A stretch of DNA of 64,000 bases from Chelonoidis abingdonii (lineage: Eukaryota; Chordata; Testudines; Testudinidae), in the NCBI RefSeq assembly GCF_003597395.2, contig NC_133771.1, positions 132,198,031 to 132,262,030 on the forward strand, given 5' to 3'. The notes beneath the pieces were generated by a model that saw only the letters and a program-made list of their open reading frames with translations, made no database searches and had not been told where the DNA came from. This document shows positions 1 through 11,800 of this stretch, piece by piece (position 1 is the stretch's first letter; each line of letters begins with the position of its first letter). The position numbers and the translations under genes were made by a program.

Positions 1-59
1 ATTATCCTGGTTCCTCAACATCTGGCACAGACCTTGTTAATTCGGGCGACGTCCAAGCC

Positions 60-245
60 GGCATGACTCTCCTAGTTCATGTCACTCTCATATTTGAGGT
101 AGGCAGGTGAACTGTTAGGGGGTCTTTTGCCCAAGGACCCCTACTGGAAAGTTGGGTACCAGCCAGGATTTGAACTCCAGTCTCTCGTATCAAAGGGTGG
201 TCTCCCATATCAAAGGGCAGTGCTCTTAACCACTACGCTATCCAA
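60..245 (-). mobile_element. tRNA-derived SINE, minus orientation
   Basis: Read on the minus strand, this block has a tRNA-like A box (near 220-241, TAGCGTAGTGGTTAAGAGC) and B box (near 164-182, GAGTTCAAATCC) at roughly tRNA spacing. That is the pol III promoter layout of a tRNA-derived SINE. Between the boxes a stretch of about 20 nt containing TATCAAAGGG is present twice (about 185-219), so the tRNA-like part is longer than usual. The first 60 bases may belong to the same element but are not recognised. Confidence 0.65.
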
Positions 246-261
246 TAAACTATATATATTT

Positions 262-460
262 CACTGGGAGGGTGGTGAAGCACTGGAACGGGTTACCTAG
301 GGAGATGGTGGAATCTCCATCCTTAGAGGTTAAGGTCAGGCTTGACAAACCCTGGCAGGGATGATTTAGTTGGGGATTGGTCATGCTTTGAGCAGGGGAT
401 TGGACTAGCTGACGTCCTGAGGTCCCTTCCAACCCTGATATTCTATGATTCTACCTTTAT
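262..460 (+). mobile_element. CR1 LINE 3' end
   Basis: This is the terminal part of a CR1 non-LTR retrotransposon. The + strand reads GGTGGTGAAGCACTGGAACG, then a TGGAATCTCCATCCTTAGAGG block and a GGTCCCTTCCAACCC block, and closes in ATTCTATGATTCT, the short-repeat terminus typical of CR1. The copy is 5'-truncated to about 200 bases, as is usual for CR1, and has no coding capacity. Confidence 0.9.
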
Positions 461-1040
461 TAATGACTAAGCCTGTGGACTCTAGCTTAAAGAGTTAAGG
501 AAAAGCTATACTCAAAACTTTAGCAGTGTTCAGGCAGAATAACTTCCCAAATGCACAGAATGTGTGACAGTCAGATGTGCTGATCTGTTGATATAATTGA
601 TATAAAAGCACATGAAGTTATCACTACGGTTTTTGCATTAGAGTGCAGGTTTGGTGGAGTTTTGGGTGCATATTCCTTTTTGATATCTGAAGATGGAAGG
701 AAAAACCTTACAGAGGGTTGGAGTGTATCATCAACAGCATTGCAAGCAATGTGGGGGTGGAAAGGAATACACAAGTCTTTCCCCTTGTTATTTCCAGTCT
801 TTAAAAGTTTTGGGTCACTGGAGTGTATCCTGCCATAATCTTAACTGTCACTCAGGATAATATTTGTTAGCTAATACTGAAATAACTGAATCTACTTACA
901 TTTTTCTACTACTTTAACAACCTCCTTCTACTGCAGAATTTGTTTTCCTTCCCTTCAGTTTGTACTCCAGAGATTATTCACACTGTATTGGATGCAGTGG
1001 ATTGCTCTTATAAAGATAAATCTGGGTCTGCTGTGAGATC
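461..1040. other. Unique AT-rich sequence, nothing recognised
   Basis: No open frame with recognisable protein similarity, no RNA gene and no clear repeat was seen between the two CR1 tails. Confidence 0.5.
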
Positions 1041-1042
1041 TA

Positions 1043-1245
1043 GGAGAGTGGTGAAGTAATGGAATGGGTTACCTAGGGAGGTGGTAGAATCTCCATCTTT
1101 AGAGCTATTTAAGGTCCGGCTAGATCACACCCTGGCTGGGATTATTTAGGGAAAGTGGTCCTGCCTTTAGCAGGGGGTTGGACTAGATGACCTCATGAGG
1201 TCCCTTCCAACCTTTTGATTCTATGATTCTATGATCTTCATAACC
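1043..1245 (+). mobile_element. CR1 LINE 3' end
   Basis: This is a second CR1 tail, collinear with the one at 262-460. It has GGTGGTAGAATCTCCATC, GACTAGATGACCTCATGAGG and GGTCCCTTCCAACC, and ends in two ATTCTATG units. It is 5'-truncated and non-coding. Confidence 0.92.
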
Positions 1246-3645
1246 AGTCACTACAGGCACATGAAACTATGAGCCTCTTAAGTCAGACATGTGCAGAAAA
1301 GTAAAATATCCATTTTTGAAAGGACAGAGTGAATTCTGTGAGGCATTTTAATGCTAAGGCAGGCCAGTCAGCTTCTTATTAGCTGTAGCTGGCATTCTAC
1401 AAGCTGTAACATCCCTTACCTGCAGTCAAGTGGCTCTCGCTTGAAAAAGATGAGTATCTTGTCTGATCACATTGGACCAAAAGCCTCCATTTACCAAAAG
1501 AGAGAGGCATAAACAACATCAGCAATCGAAAGTGCTTTAGAAAATACAATTTGAGTCACTTAAATACTCATGGAGTGAAATCCAGAGTTTTAGTGGTACA
1601 TATAAGTAAATTTCTATCTACAAGTGGCAGTCAGTAAAACCAAAGCTAAAGCAGAAAGTAGTAATGAAGAGGTTAATTATGAAATGGTATATTAACCTAA
1701 ATGATAAAGAGCAGGGGGTTAAAATTAATATTGGTACTTGTAGTATAAGAGAAAGAAAAGTTGCTACAACTGATTAGTAGGAATAATAAAACCCTCTTAC
1801 ACTCAAAATCCAAAGGGGTTATTTCAGAAATAATCAGATCATCCATCCACTATCAGTGAAAGATTTTTGTGCCATTTCTCCTACATTAGATCAGTGAAAA
1901 AAAGTGACAAGGATTTGTGAGTTAGACTCTCAGCTGCTCCAACACAGTTGTGCTTCTGCATTGATTACTGGAAGCTGAAACAGCTGCCATGCAAGTGTCC
2001 CTTGCCAAGAAATGAAGATTTTCGAGCTTCTTTAAGATTAGTGCTATGAAGCAGAAGGATCATTTCCAATGGCTCAGGGTAAGAGTGTACCCTGAGTGGG
2101 AAAACACTAGTAAAGGCCAGGAAATTCATCGAATTTCTATTTGTGGAGTTTCCATGTGCTTATCCCATTGGGGAGGGTGGGCAGCATTTGTTCTCCATGA
2201 AGCAGAGAAGTGGCTTTGCTCTCCAAATTTGCAGATGTCCCAAAGTCCAGAAGAAAATGAAGAGGCTCTTCAGACATCCACCAAAGTCTGGGGCTTTTAC
2301 ACTTAGGTCTAGTGCCATCACACCGATCACTGGGTTTCTCCTTGCCACTGGCCCAAGTATGCCCACAAGCTCCCTCCTGAAAAATATGGCTAAGCACCCC
2401 TATGTGGTCAGCATTACTCTACACTGAAAAATCCCTAGTTCTGATGAGGAACTGATGCCACTGGGAGCAGCCAGCCTCCTGGCTCCTCTACTCCTCCACA
2501 CCCAGCAATAGTTCCTCCCAATCCATGGACCCTCATCCTCACAGCATATATGTGCTATGGAATCAGGGCTTCTGTGGGACAAGGGAAAGTGGGGAGGCAG
2601 CTGAAATGCTACTACTCCCACCTGTCTACATTCCAGGATATAGCCCTGCTCTTCTCCCCTGGGATTTGTTGCCTTTCACTCTAGTGGTGAGGAGCAGAAT
2701 AGGGCCCATGGGAAAGACTTTTAGCCACATTTTGTATTAGGCACGTAGTGGGATTTTTCAAACGCACCTAGGTGTCTAACTCCCTGGAAATCATGGTCTA
2801 GTACTGGTATCTTGCTGCAGCTAGCAGATGCAGTGAAAAGACTCCAAAACTATTTCAAAAACAACTGAACACTGAGAATGAGTCTCACGTAGTTTTAATT
2901 AAAGAGGAAATGCACGAAGTGTTGCATTTGCAATAACTGAATAGCTCACCTGTACTATATTAAATCTAGACAGCAACTATTTCTGATTCAGAGATGGCTG
3001 AAGAAGAAGAAGGCTGGTGGTCTGGCACTGAGGAGTAAAGCCCAGTCCATCAGCTAATGAAGTATTCAGAAATCACAATGACTTCTCAGAGAAAAGATCT
3101 GAAAATGGTAAGTTTCAACTAAGAACTCAGATCAGTAAAGGAGCTCAAAGATGAAAAGGAAAAACAGGGAAGTGACTGGATCCAAATTTGTTTGCAGGCC
3201 CCCTGGAAAGGGCCAGCCTGCTTTGCTAGTCATCAGAAGAAATTCCTCAGGACATCCAGATTCCAGGCAATGAGCAGTAAAGGCAGGCATTTGTCTTTTG
3301 GAAAATTTGTGTAAGCATTCTGGGAATTTCAAATGAATAAATAGTGTTGGTTATATATACTTCTCCTCAGGGCCTGTCCTCTAGCCTTCTTGTAGCTTCA
3401 ATTTATAGCCTTGCTAGAATGAGCCCTGAATTAACTCCTTCACTGCCTACTTTAGCGCAGAGTTTGTAATAAAGCTGTTGGTGCTATAGAGTCTATGGGT
3501 TCTTGTATCACACTAATCGCTGTAGTAGCTGAGCAACTTCCAGTTGTGCATTAAGCAACATGACTACACATCTGTCATGTGGTGTTTGTTCCCTTCACGT
3601 TCAGGACTGTTACAAAGAGGACGGTGATCAATTGTTCTCCTTGTC
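1246..3645. other. Intergenic DNA, no gene recognised
   Basis: About 2.4 kb with only short open frames that overlap each other on both strands (for example near 2046-2430) and match no known family. Near 2745-2800 a short stretch (GGGATTTTTCAAACGCACCTA) resembles the diverged palindromic repeats noted elsewhere in the window. Confidence 0.5.
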
Positions 3646-3649
3646 CACT

Positions 3650-3872
3650 AGAGGTAGGACAAGAAGTTATGGGCTAAACTGCTGCAAAGGAGACTTAAGT
3701 TAGATATCAGGAACAAATTTCTAATTATAAGAGTAGTTCAGCTCTGGAATAGGCTTCTAAGGGAGATTGGTTAATCCCTGTCCTTGGAGGCTTTTAAGTA
3801 TAGGTTAGACAAACAGCTGTCAGGGATGGTCTGGGTTTACTTGGCCCTACACTGCTATGATTCTATGACCCT
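3650..3872 (+). mobile_element. CR1 LINE 3' end, diverged subfamily
   Basis: The sequence runs from GTTATGGGCTAAACTGCTGC through TTAGATATCAGGAACAAATT and TTCAGCTCTGGAATAGGCTT to GATGGTCTGGGTTTACTTGG and closes in GCTATGATTCTATGACCC. This order is that of a CR1 3' untranslated tail, but it is a different subfamily from the first two copies. It is non-coding. Confidence 0.85.
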
Positions 3873-4132
3873 CCCACCAGGGGGAGAAATGTGTGCGGTG
3901 GAGTGTTTATTGCTTTGGTAGGGTTTTAAGTTGTTTTAAAATATACATGTTTTTATTGGAAAAGGCAAGGTCAGAGAAATGCATGTTATACCTTTGGAAT
4001 GGAAGATGGTGAGGTTTTGTGAGTCTTAGTTCCACAGTCTCAGACCAACCTCAGAGAAGGTTCCATTTCCTGCACAGATGGTATTGCAGAGACTTCTGTG
4101 TAATTTCCCCTCTATTTCTCCCCCCACTCCTG

Positions 4133-4167
4133 CAAAAAACAAAAACAAATAAACAAAAAAAAAAAAC
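4133..4167. repeat. A-rich simple repeat
   Basis: An interrupted poly-A tract (CAAAAAACAAAAACAAATAAAC followed by a run of A). It could be the tail of an unrecognised retroposon. The rest of 3873-4234 holds nothing recognised. Confidence 0.6.
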
Positions 4168-4234
4168 CCTAAAAGACCCTCTTCAGACAAACAAATATGA
4201 AGTCTATAGGACAAACCATTTAGATATTATGTGC

Positions 4235-5442
4235 TAAAAAAAGTTTCAGAGGGGTAGCCGTGTTAGTCTGGATCTGTAAAAGCAGGAGAGAATCCTGTGG
4301 CACCTTATAGACATAATTGGCAAGCCATTCACAGTCTTTGTTGAGTCCAGAGCTGATAGTGTCAAATTTGCAAATGAACTGAAGCTCAGCAGTTTCTCTT
4401 TGAAGTCTGGTCCTGAAGTTTTTTTGCTGCAGGATAGCCACCNNNNNNNNNNNNNNNNNNNNNNNNNNNNNNNNNNNNNNNNNNNNNNNNNNNNNNNNNN
4501 NNNNNNNNNNNNNNNNNNNNNNNNNNNNNNNNNNNNNNNNNNNNNNNNNNNNNNNNNNNNNNNNNNNNNNNNNNNNNNNNNNNNNNNNNNNNNNNNNNNN
4601 NNNNNNNNNNNNNNNNNNNNNNNNNNNNNNNNNNNNNNNNNNNNNNNNNNNNNNNNNNNNNNNNNNNNNNNNNNNNNNNNNNNNNNNNNNNNNNNNNNNN
4701 NNNNNNNNNNNNNNNNNNNNNNNNNNNNNNNNNNNNNNNNNNNNNNNNNNNNNNNNNNNNNNNNNNNNNNNNNNNNNNNNNNNNNNNNNNNNNNNNNNNN
4801 NNNNNNNNNNNNNNNNNNNNNNNNNNNNNNNNNNNNNNNNNNNNNNNNNNNNNNNNNNNNNNNNNNNNNNNNNNNNNNNNNNNNNNNNNNNNNNNNNNNN
4901 NNNNNNNNNNNNNNNNNNNNNNNNNNNNNNNNNNNNNNNNNNNNNNNNNNNNNNNNNNNNNNNNNNNNNNNNNNNNNNNNNNNNNNNNNNNNNNNNNNNN
5001 NNNNNNNNNNNNNNNNNNNNNNNNNNNNNNNNNNNNNNNNNNNNNNNNNNNNNNNNNNNNNNNNNNNNNNNNNNNNNNNNNNNNNNNNNNNNNNNNNNNN
5101 NNNNNNNNNNNNNNNNNNNNNNNNNNNNNNNNNNNNNNNNNNNNNNNNNNNNNNNNNNNNNNNNNNNNNNNNNNNNNNNNNNNNNNNNNNNNNNNNNNNN
5201 NNNNNNNNNNNNNNNNNNNNNNNNNNNNNNNNNNNNNNNNNNNNNNNNNNNNNNNNNNNNNNNNNNNNNNNNNNNNNNNNNNNNNNTAAGGTGCCACAGG
5301 ACTCTTTGTCTTTTTGAGGTGAGTGCACCTGGCTTGGGATGCGTCTGACGAAGTGGGTATTCACCCACGAAAGCTCACGCTCCAAAACGTCTGTTAGTCT
5401 ATAAGGTGCCACAGGATTCTCTCCTGCTTTTAAAAAAAGTTT
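4235..5442 (-). mobile_element. Penelope-like retroelement with target duplication, containing an assembly gap
   Basis: A perfect 12-bp direct repeat TAAAAAAAGTTT at 4235-4246 and 5431-5442 brackets the element, as a target-site duplication would. A 36-nt segment at 4277-4312 is repeated as a perfect inverted copy at 5397-5432. Inside the right end, AAGGTGCCACAGGA also occurs as two direct copies (5288 and 5403). Left of the gap the minus strand reads a protein end containing QKNFRTRLQRETAELQFICK, and a broken version of the same end lies at 60638-61535. Terminal inverted plus direct partial copies suit the pseudo-LTR organisation of Penelope-like elements. The family name is from memory, and a non-autonomous foldback element is the alternative. 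Confidence 0.55.
4443..5286. other. Assembly gap of 844 N
   Basis: Unsequenced bases inside the Penelope-like element. Both element ends and both target-duplication copies are present outside the gap, so the missing DNA is probably element interior. Any long open frames spanning this gap are artefacts of N. Confidence 0.99.
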
Positions 5443-7183
5443 GGTTTTTTGTTTGTTTATTTTAGTCAGCAGACATTTTTAAACAAATGCCATACATTTA
5501 AAACTTCTTTTCTGATTTTCCCACAGACACACCCCAAAAAAATGTTCCAGGAAGACTGTACCCTTGAATGGATGTGGCATGTGAGATTTTCAGTGGGATC
5601 AGTTTCTTTTGGGGGAAGTTGCAGTTTAGAAAATCAGTTAAAACCTAGCTTCAGCTTTAGCTGTGGCGTAGCTACGCTGCCCTATAATGCTCAGATCATT
5701 TTTCTTATTGCATGTTTAGAAGCAAACAGTAAAGAATTTCAATACCTGTAGTTGGTTTTACTTTGTTTTGCTAATGGCATGCCCTCTTGCTCTGTCTAAC
5801 TGTACAAATTGTAATTGTTTCATTTCAAGTTTATTAATTTTTCTGGTGAAGGGAACAGTAACCCCTACCATGTGTTGTGTGTGTATGTGTGTGTGTGTAT
5901 GTATATGTATCTGGCAGATACATATTCCAGAAGGATAAATATTAAATGTGGCCCTATAAATGAGACTCTACAAACCCACTGATGTAGTGCAGAAAAGTGT
6001 AAAAAAATTAAAGTTCAAATGACCATTGTATATCAAGAGTATTGTTCAGTGTAATGGAAAAACATACTTGTTTTCTCTTCTAAATATTTAGTAGTGAGGA
6101 TAAAACCATTAAATCTCTGCTCAGAACTGCATCTTTATATACCTGCTGTTTCATACTACAGTGCTGAGAACATAATTATAAAACACACAGGCTGAAGTCC
6201 AGCAACATATTCAAAGCAGTGTAAGTCTAAATCTGTCCAGTGCATACTTCTTCTCTTGTCAAATGAGGTTTTAGTAAAATTCCAATTCAGGTAAGGTCAA
6301 AACGATCTTTCTCCACAAATTACATGACAATTTGAAGAGGGTGAGAGTGAGAACCTAAGCTCTTTTCCTGACTTATGTCTACAATAATAAAATAGCAGTG
6401 AGGATCTCTTAAGGGAATACTGATCATCATAAGCAATAAGCAGGTTCTCACTAGCTCGGTAAAACAATCATAGTTTGGACCACAGAAAGTCAAACCTTAG
6501 GATTACATGAAGACCCAAGAAAAAAAACTGACCAGCTTGTCTAAACTTGATCATGAACCTTGGATAATTGTGGCATTATAATAAATATGCTTCCAGTTTG
6601 CCTGATCAACTTTCAGTCCATAGGAATCTTAGCCGAGCATTCTGTTTGCACCAATTTGTGGTTCAAAAATACTAGTCTTTGCTTCACTTTGTCAAGTCTC
6701 TATCAAAAGATCTTAACATAATTGCTATAACTTGACTTAACTATGTAGCAAATGGCTACTGAAATGCTTGCATTTTGAATATTTTGATATTTAATTCATA
6801 AATGATTCGTTATAAATATATATCTCATTAAATACCCAGCACTTCTAAGTTATAGTGAGTAAATTGTTCCCCATTCTGTTTACTTATTGTCTAGCCTCCC
6901 CCACTTTTTTTTTTTTTAGATTTTCATTTTTAAAAGTCTTTTAATACAGATAGATTCTTAAATATTTCTAAAGCTACCTCTATTTTGTCCACTGTAGATG
7001 GGGGAAAAGGGAGATGAGATGTACATCTCATTCACCAAAGCGTCAAACTTTTCTTTATCTAAAATATAGATTTTTATCTAGTATAGAAGAGTAAGAAAAA
7101 AGATGTATGTATCTTTGGAGGTGGAAGAGAAACAAAGTTCAAAATAGTTTTCCTTTACTACTCCTGCTATGTGGTGTGTGGTT
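5443..7183. other. Intergenic AT-rich DNA with simple repeats
   Basis: No gene recognised. A TG/TA microsatellite lies at about 5873-5911 (TGTGTTGTGTGTGTATGTG and on), and a T-run at 6907-6918. Confidence 0.5.
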
Positions 7184-7225
7184 GTTTTTTGTTGTTGTTT
7201 GTTTGTTTGTTTGTTTGTTTGTTTT
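7184..7225. repeat. (GTTT)n microsatellite
   Basis: About ten consecutive GTTT units, preceded by GTTGTTGTTT. Confidence 0.95.
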
Positions 7226-9089
7226 AAATGCATCAATACTTTGGTATTGAAACCAGGCAGCTAGAGACATGAATATAAATCTGAATCTGTATATCCTATG
7301 TATATCCTTAGTTGTGCCTGAGTAAGCAGCCAATGTTAACACAGGTGTTCTGCACATATGTAACGTTTTCTGATCCTAGTGACTTTATCATTAATGCATT
7401 CTATAAAATGTACAAGACATGCATTGTGCCAAATTAATATTACTGGGGTAACATGCACTTCGGAAGTTTCTGATTCTTGAGCGCTTGACTCAACATTGTG
7501 TTATCACTATTCTGTTGCGTTTAAATTAAACAATCGATCTAGTTTTTTATGTACATTAGAATCACTAAGGTCCCTCCTCACTTTGCTAGCAGGCTACAGG
7601 ACAGGTTTATGTGGCCAATGACTTAATTGGAGGTCTGATTAGGGAAATACATTCGTATTTACAGTAGGTATATGCTAACTAGAACACACCTTCTATGTTC
7701 CCTGTGGTGTAAAGGTATATTCTCAAAGTTACTGTAGTAGTTATTGGCAATGGTAGCCCTTCTGGGTTTGCTTTTTGTCCTTACACAGCTCATGCCTCCC
7801 TTTCTCCTTTTCAAAATCAGCTTTTCAATATTTTATGTGTAGTTATCTCAGCCTAAATGTGTTATTTGGCAGACTTTTTTAAAGAACATATTCAGAAACC
7901 ATTGTATTTAAGCCAAAAGCATTGAGGAAACAAGTTAAATTAACAAAATATCTGTCTATATCATCACTCTTGGAACGTGCCTCTTAGTCTCAATGCAGAC
8001 AAGGCTATCCGTTTTATTTGCATAGCAGGTGAAATTCTCTCCTGTGCCAAGGGTAAGTACAAGGCCTATGCATCATTTAAGACCACGTGCTGGCCCTCTG
8101 AAAAGGGCTGCATTTCACTCAAGCAGCATTTTTATGGCTCTGCAACATTATAAAAATACCAACATTGAAAGAAGCCGGTTAGTTTGCCAGGTCTAGATTT
8201 GTTTTCTTTTTCACTCACATTACACATATGAATCATGTTGCACAGTAATTTTTATCTAAGTCCTTTAGGGCCCAGTTCTGCTTCCTTTGGCGTCTATGGC
8301 AAACTTCCCATTGACTGTATTGGAAGCAAACACTTAAGCAGGTGGGAGTTATAAACCTATGGAAAGAAATACAATTATAAGAAAATTATAGCTTGACATC
8401 TGTGGAAACTAAAAAGAACAATTGAGATAAAAATGAATTAAACGTGAAAGCATCAGATCTGAATGCAGAGCTTACTGAGAATGAATATATTGTCTCTTTA
8501 ACATTTAAACATTAGATTAGATAATAAAAATTGAATCCAATAATAAGTCTGTTTTGCACAAAATCTAATACATTTTAAAATCCAGCTCCATAAAATGTAT
8601 TGTTGACTCTCTCTACAGAGATTGCATAGGCTGTAAAACATCCTCAAGTAGGTCATCTTTTTAGGGATTTTGTCTAAACTTAGTCTATCTGACATTTCAC
8701 ATATGACATCATAAGCTTCTTAAAATGAATAGAATTTTCTTTCTCTTCCCCCCTCCTTTACGGGGGAGGGAAAGGGGCCTAAAGGCCAATAAACAGCTGA
8801 AATCTTGCAATTTAAAAGGGGAGACCAAGATTTTCAAAAGTGACTAGTGATTTTGAGTCCCTCACTATTTGGGTGCTCAGTTGAAGACACCTTAAAAGAC
8901 CAGCTTGCTTTGTATTTGGGGCTTTTTCCCCCCTCGTCTCAAGCAGAGCACACGCGAATTGTACAGAATGACCAGCCGCTTTTGAAAATCTTTTCCACGG
9001 TTTTTCATTTGACACTATAGAATTCAACGATATTTGCCAAAGGAAGAACGTCCTACTGGTAATAAACAGGTGTGAGTTGGAAGTTCTAA
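7226..9089. other. Intergenic DNA, one short diverged palindromic-repeat trace
   Basis: No gene recognised. Around 8268-8330, GGGCCCAGTTCTGC and CCCATTGACTGTATTGG occur in the order seen in the diverged short palindromic repeats elsewhere in the window. At 8747-8776 a C-rich and a G-rich tract (CCCCCCTCC, GGGGGAGGG) can pair. Confidence 0.45.
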
Positions 9090-9420
9090 TTTCTAGTTTG
9101 AAGTCTGCTACTGACATCCTGTGTGACCTTGAGTAAGTCACTTAAAGCGGGATTTTTCCAAAGTATTCACTGTAGGCATAACCCTGTTCCCATCAAAGTC
9201 AACAGGAGTTTTACCAGAGACTCCAATAGGAGAGGAATTAGGCCAACTTTGAGTGCTTTGTAAAATCCTACTATTAATCTTGCTGCACCTCAGTTTCCTC
9301 CACTATAAAATTGGGATGTTGGTACTGATCTACTTCACAAGAGGGTTGTGACATTGTTTGCAAAGTGCTTTGACGTCACTGAGTGGAAAGTGCTAAAGAA
9401 GTGCAAAGTATTATAACAAT
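9090..9420 (+). mobile_element. MIR-like SINE, interrupted
   Basis: The + strand has the core signature TGTGTGACCTTGAGTAAGTC at about 9119-9138, then CTGCACCTCAGTTTCCTC at about 9282-9300, and the tail GCAAAGTGCTTTGACGTCAC near 9361-9380. Between core and tail, about 9145-9260, lies foreign sequence with CCATCAAAGTCAACAGGAG, one of the window's diverged palindromic repeats. The order and spacing of the flanking parts match a MIR/CORE-type SINE. Confidence 0.75.
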
Positions 9421-11439
9421 ACTTAAATTATATTGTGATGGGTGCATTAGAAGTCCTTAAATAGATTATCATTCCTCCAAAATATTTTGATAAGTGGACA
9501 AAATAAAAAAATATTCTTGAGAGGAGGAGACCAAGGAGCAGTTTAATGGAATGTAGGGGCTGTTAAAATCTCTCCTGTGGCATCTCCTTACATGTTTTCT
9601 CTCATCTAATAAATTTTAACTCTTCTGTAATCACAGCAAGAGGAGCAGGATTTCACTCAGAATTTACATTGCTCCCTGTTACTAGGAAGAGAAAAAATAG
9701 GACAAATTAGTCTAGTTTATGGTAAACCAATAATAACTCAACAGAATTTATTAAATTAAAATAAGCATCTTTGTATGAGGTCTCATTTTACATTAGTGAA
9801 ATAGCTTAATTTTCTAAATGCATAAATCCATTACTGGCTATAATTAAATAGGCTCAAGGAAAACATCCTTATGGAAAGTCTTTTTTTTTAACTATAATAA
9901 TTGGAGCAGAATCAATAACAAGTAACTGTATACTATTTATAAATGCTGCTTATTTGTATTTCCATTCAATGTTCAGTATGTTCCTTGAAACCTTTGTATA
10001 TTCATTCAAACTTTTAATTCTACAGTAGTCTTATCGCAGCATCTTATTTACTTGTCTGGAGTGGTTTCCCCTCTTTGACCAGAAAACTAAACATCTAATT
10101 GTTTTTAGAGACTTTCTGGATTTGCCAAAATATCAACTCCAGCACATGAAAGGGGGCAGAAGTTCACATTGTGCTATGGCCAGCTGGGGCGGCATGTGTT
10201 ATAATAAACTACTTGAGCAAAGTTGTTCATCTTATTTGCTCTCTAGAGGCTCTTTTTATTGGGATAGAAAAGAGATCTCCTTGCCAAAAAGGAGAGTGAT
10301 GCTCTCTGCTGAGATTTGTGCCAAGATTCTGATAGAGAAAGCAGAGTTCTTTCATTTTTTTTGTTATGGTCTCTACCAGTGTTCTGAGGGACTAATTCAA
10401 GAGTATACAATATGAACAGATTAAAATTGTGGAAAAAATCTGCGGTGCCATGGCATCTGCTGGTAAGGATCCAAATTTGTGTATACTTAGGTGCCAAAAA
10501 TGGTAGCTTCACTGAAATCAATGGAGCTATGACCATTTACACTGGCTAAGGATCTGCCCTATATCTGCTCTGTGCCCACTTATATCAACTAAGGGTCTGG
10601 CTCAGCCCATTCTTCAATATTGTTTCTGAATTTTGGCTCTCCTGGAGATTTGGAACCCCATGTCTTGAGGTAGGGGATAATAGGTCTCTTCTCAAATTGG
10701 CCACAGGCAAATTAAATTAGGTCAAACACACACTATCATGAACAAAAAAAAATCTAAAATATAGAGTTTTTGAATTCACAGATTTGACTCTTAGGGCTTG
10801 CTATGCATGTCTGATGCACACATGCATATCTTTTTAGAATGAAGAATAGTGTGCATTACAAGGCTTCCCTCACTTCACGTCTTTAGTTGTTTCTGCGCTG
10901 GTTTCTTGCCATGCTACAAAAAGAATGTTAGGTGACATATGCAAATCCATTGCACTTACTCCAAAAATGTGTCAGAAAGACTCATGGCTTACAAAAACTT
11001 GCCAAGTACTAGCCCTAGACACCATTCAGTCACACCTTTCTAAGACACCACACTTCTGATGAGTAAACTGGCAAATTGTACACGTGCTACCTGGACTAGG
11101 AAAAGGCACATGAGCCACTATCAATGGACACTCCATGCTCCATTCTGTGCACTAGGCCTTACCAGTGATATTCCTTTTTGGTTTTCCTGGTGCACAATGA
11201 AGGGATGCAAGATGCTTGGGAAAGACTGTTCAGAAAGACAAGCTTCAGTGTAATGAGTCATCTGAGCACTATCATAGGGCAATGTCAAATGGATATGTGA
11301 AATTCCACTGAAAAAAGCAGCTGCAGTCCTGTGCCACAGAGGCATTTACTGCTCTGAGAAGGTTCTATTTCAATGACATGTGCAAACTCATCCACATGAT
11401 GTGGTAAGAGAATTAAAGGGTCAATTTTACTCAGTGTTT
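9421..11439. other. Intergenic AT-rich DNA
   Basis: No gene recognised. A diverged repeat trace lies at 10500-10560 (ACTGAAATCAATGGAGCTATG then GGCTAAGGATCTGCCC). Confidence 0.5.
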
Positions 11440-11800
11440 TATGTATTGCACTGATGACAGAGACCCACTGCCTATCCTGCACATTCAGGAGGTGGTGTTG
11501 GTTGGTTTTGAAGGTATTGATAAAACTACTTGACTGCTGAGGTTTTTGTGGCAAAGAGGCTAAACTATTGTAATGCCCTTTATTTTGACCTACCCTTGAA
11601 AGCCACACCCCAGAAAGCAGCTGCTCTCAAGATCGTTGGCTTGCAAGACTCATGATGCTGTCTCTCCTCAGACTGCACTGGTTGGCTGTAAGTCTGAAAG
11701 CACACATAAGTTTTACGTTTGTATCAATATTTAAAGCCCTAAATAATATAGGGGCAGCTCAAGTAAGGACTGTGGCCACTGAGATTAGTAGAACTGGTAC
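11440..11800 (+). mobile_element. LINE reverse-transcriptase C-terminal fragment (L2/Rex-like)
   Basis: In one + frame, 11543-11605 reads about LNYCNALYFDLPLKATPQ, close to the (L/V)DYCN-x-L(Y/L)-x-GLP motif just after the palm domain of many non-LTR retrotransposon reverse transcriptases. Downstream, CTGCACTGGTTGGCTGT encodes LHWLAV, the LHWLPV-like motif that follows in those proteins, and then IFKALNN, like the following VYKALNG-type motif. Frames are broken by shifts and stops. This is an old, inactive fragment; the exact clade is uncertain. Confidence 0.55.

Noticed and set aside
4220..5412. Several 300-390-codon open frames spanning 4220-5412 on both strands
   Set aside because: They are made mostly of the 844 N in the assembly gap.
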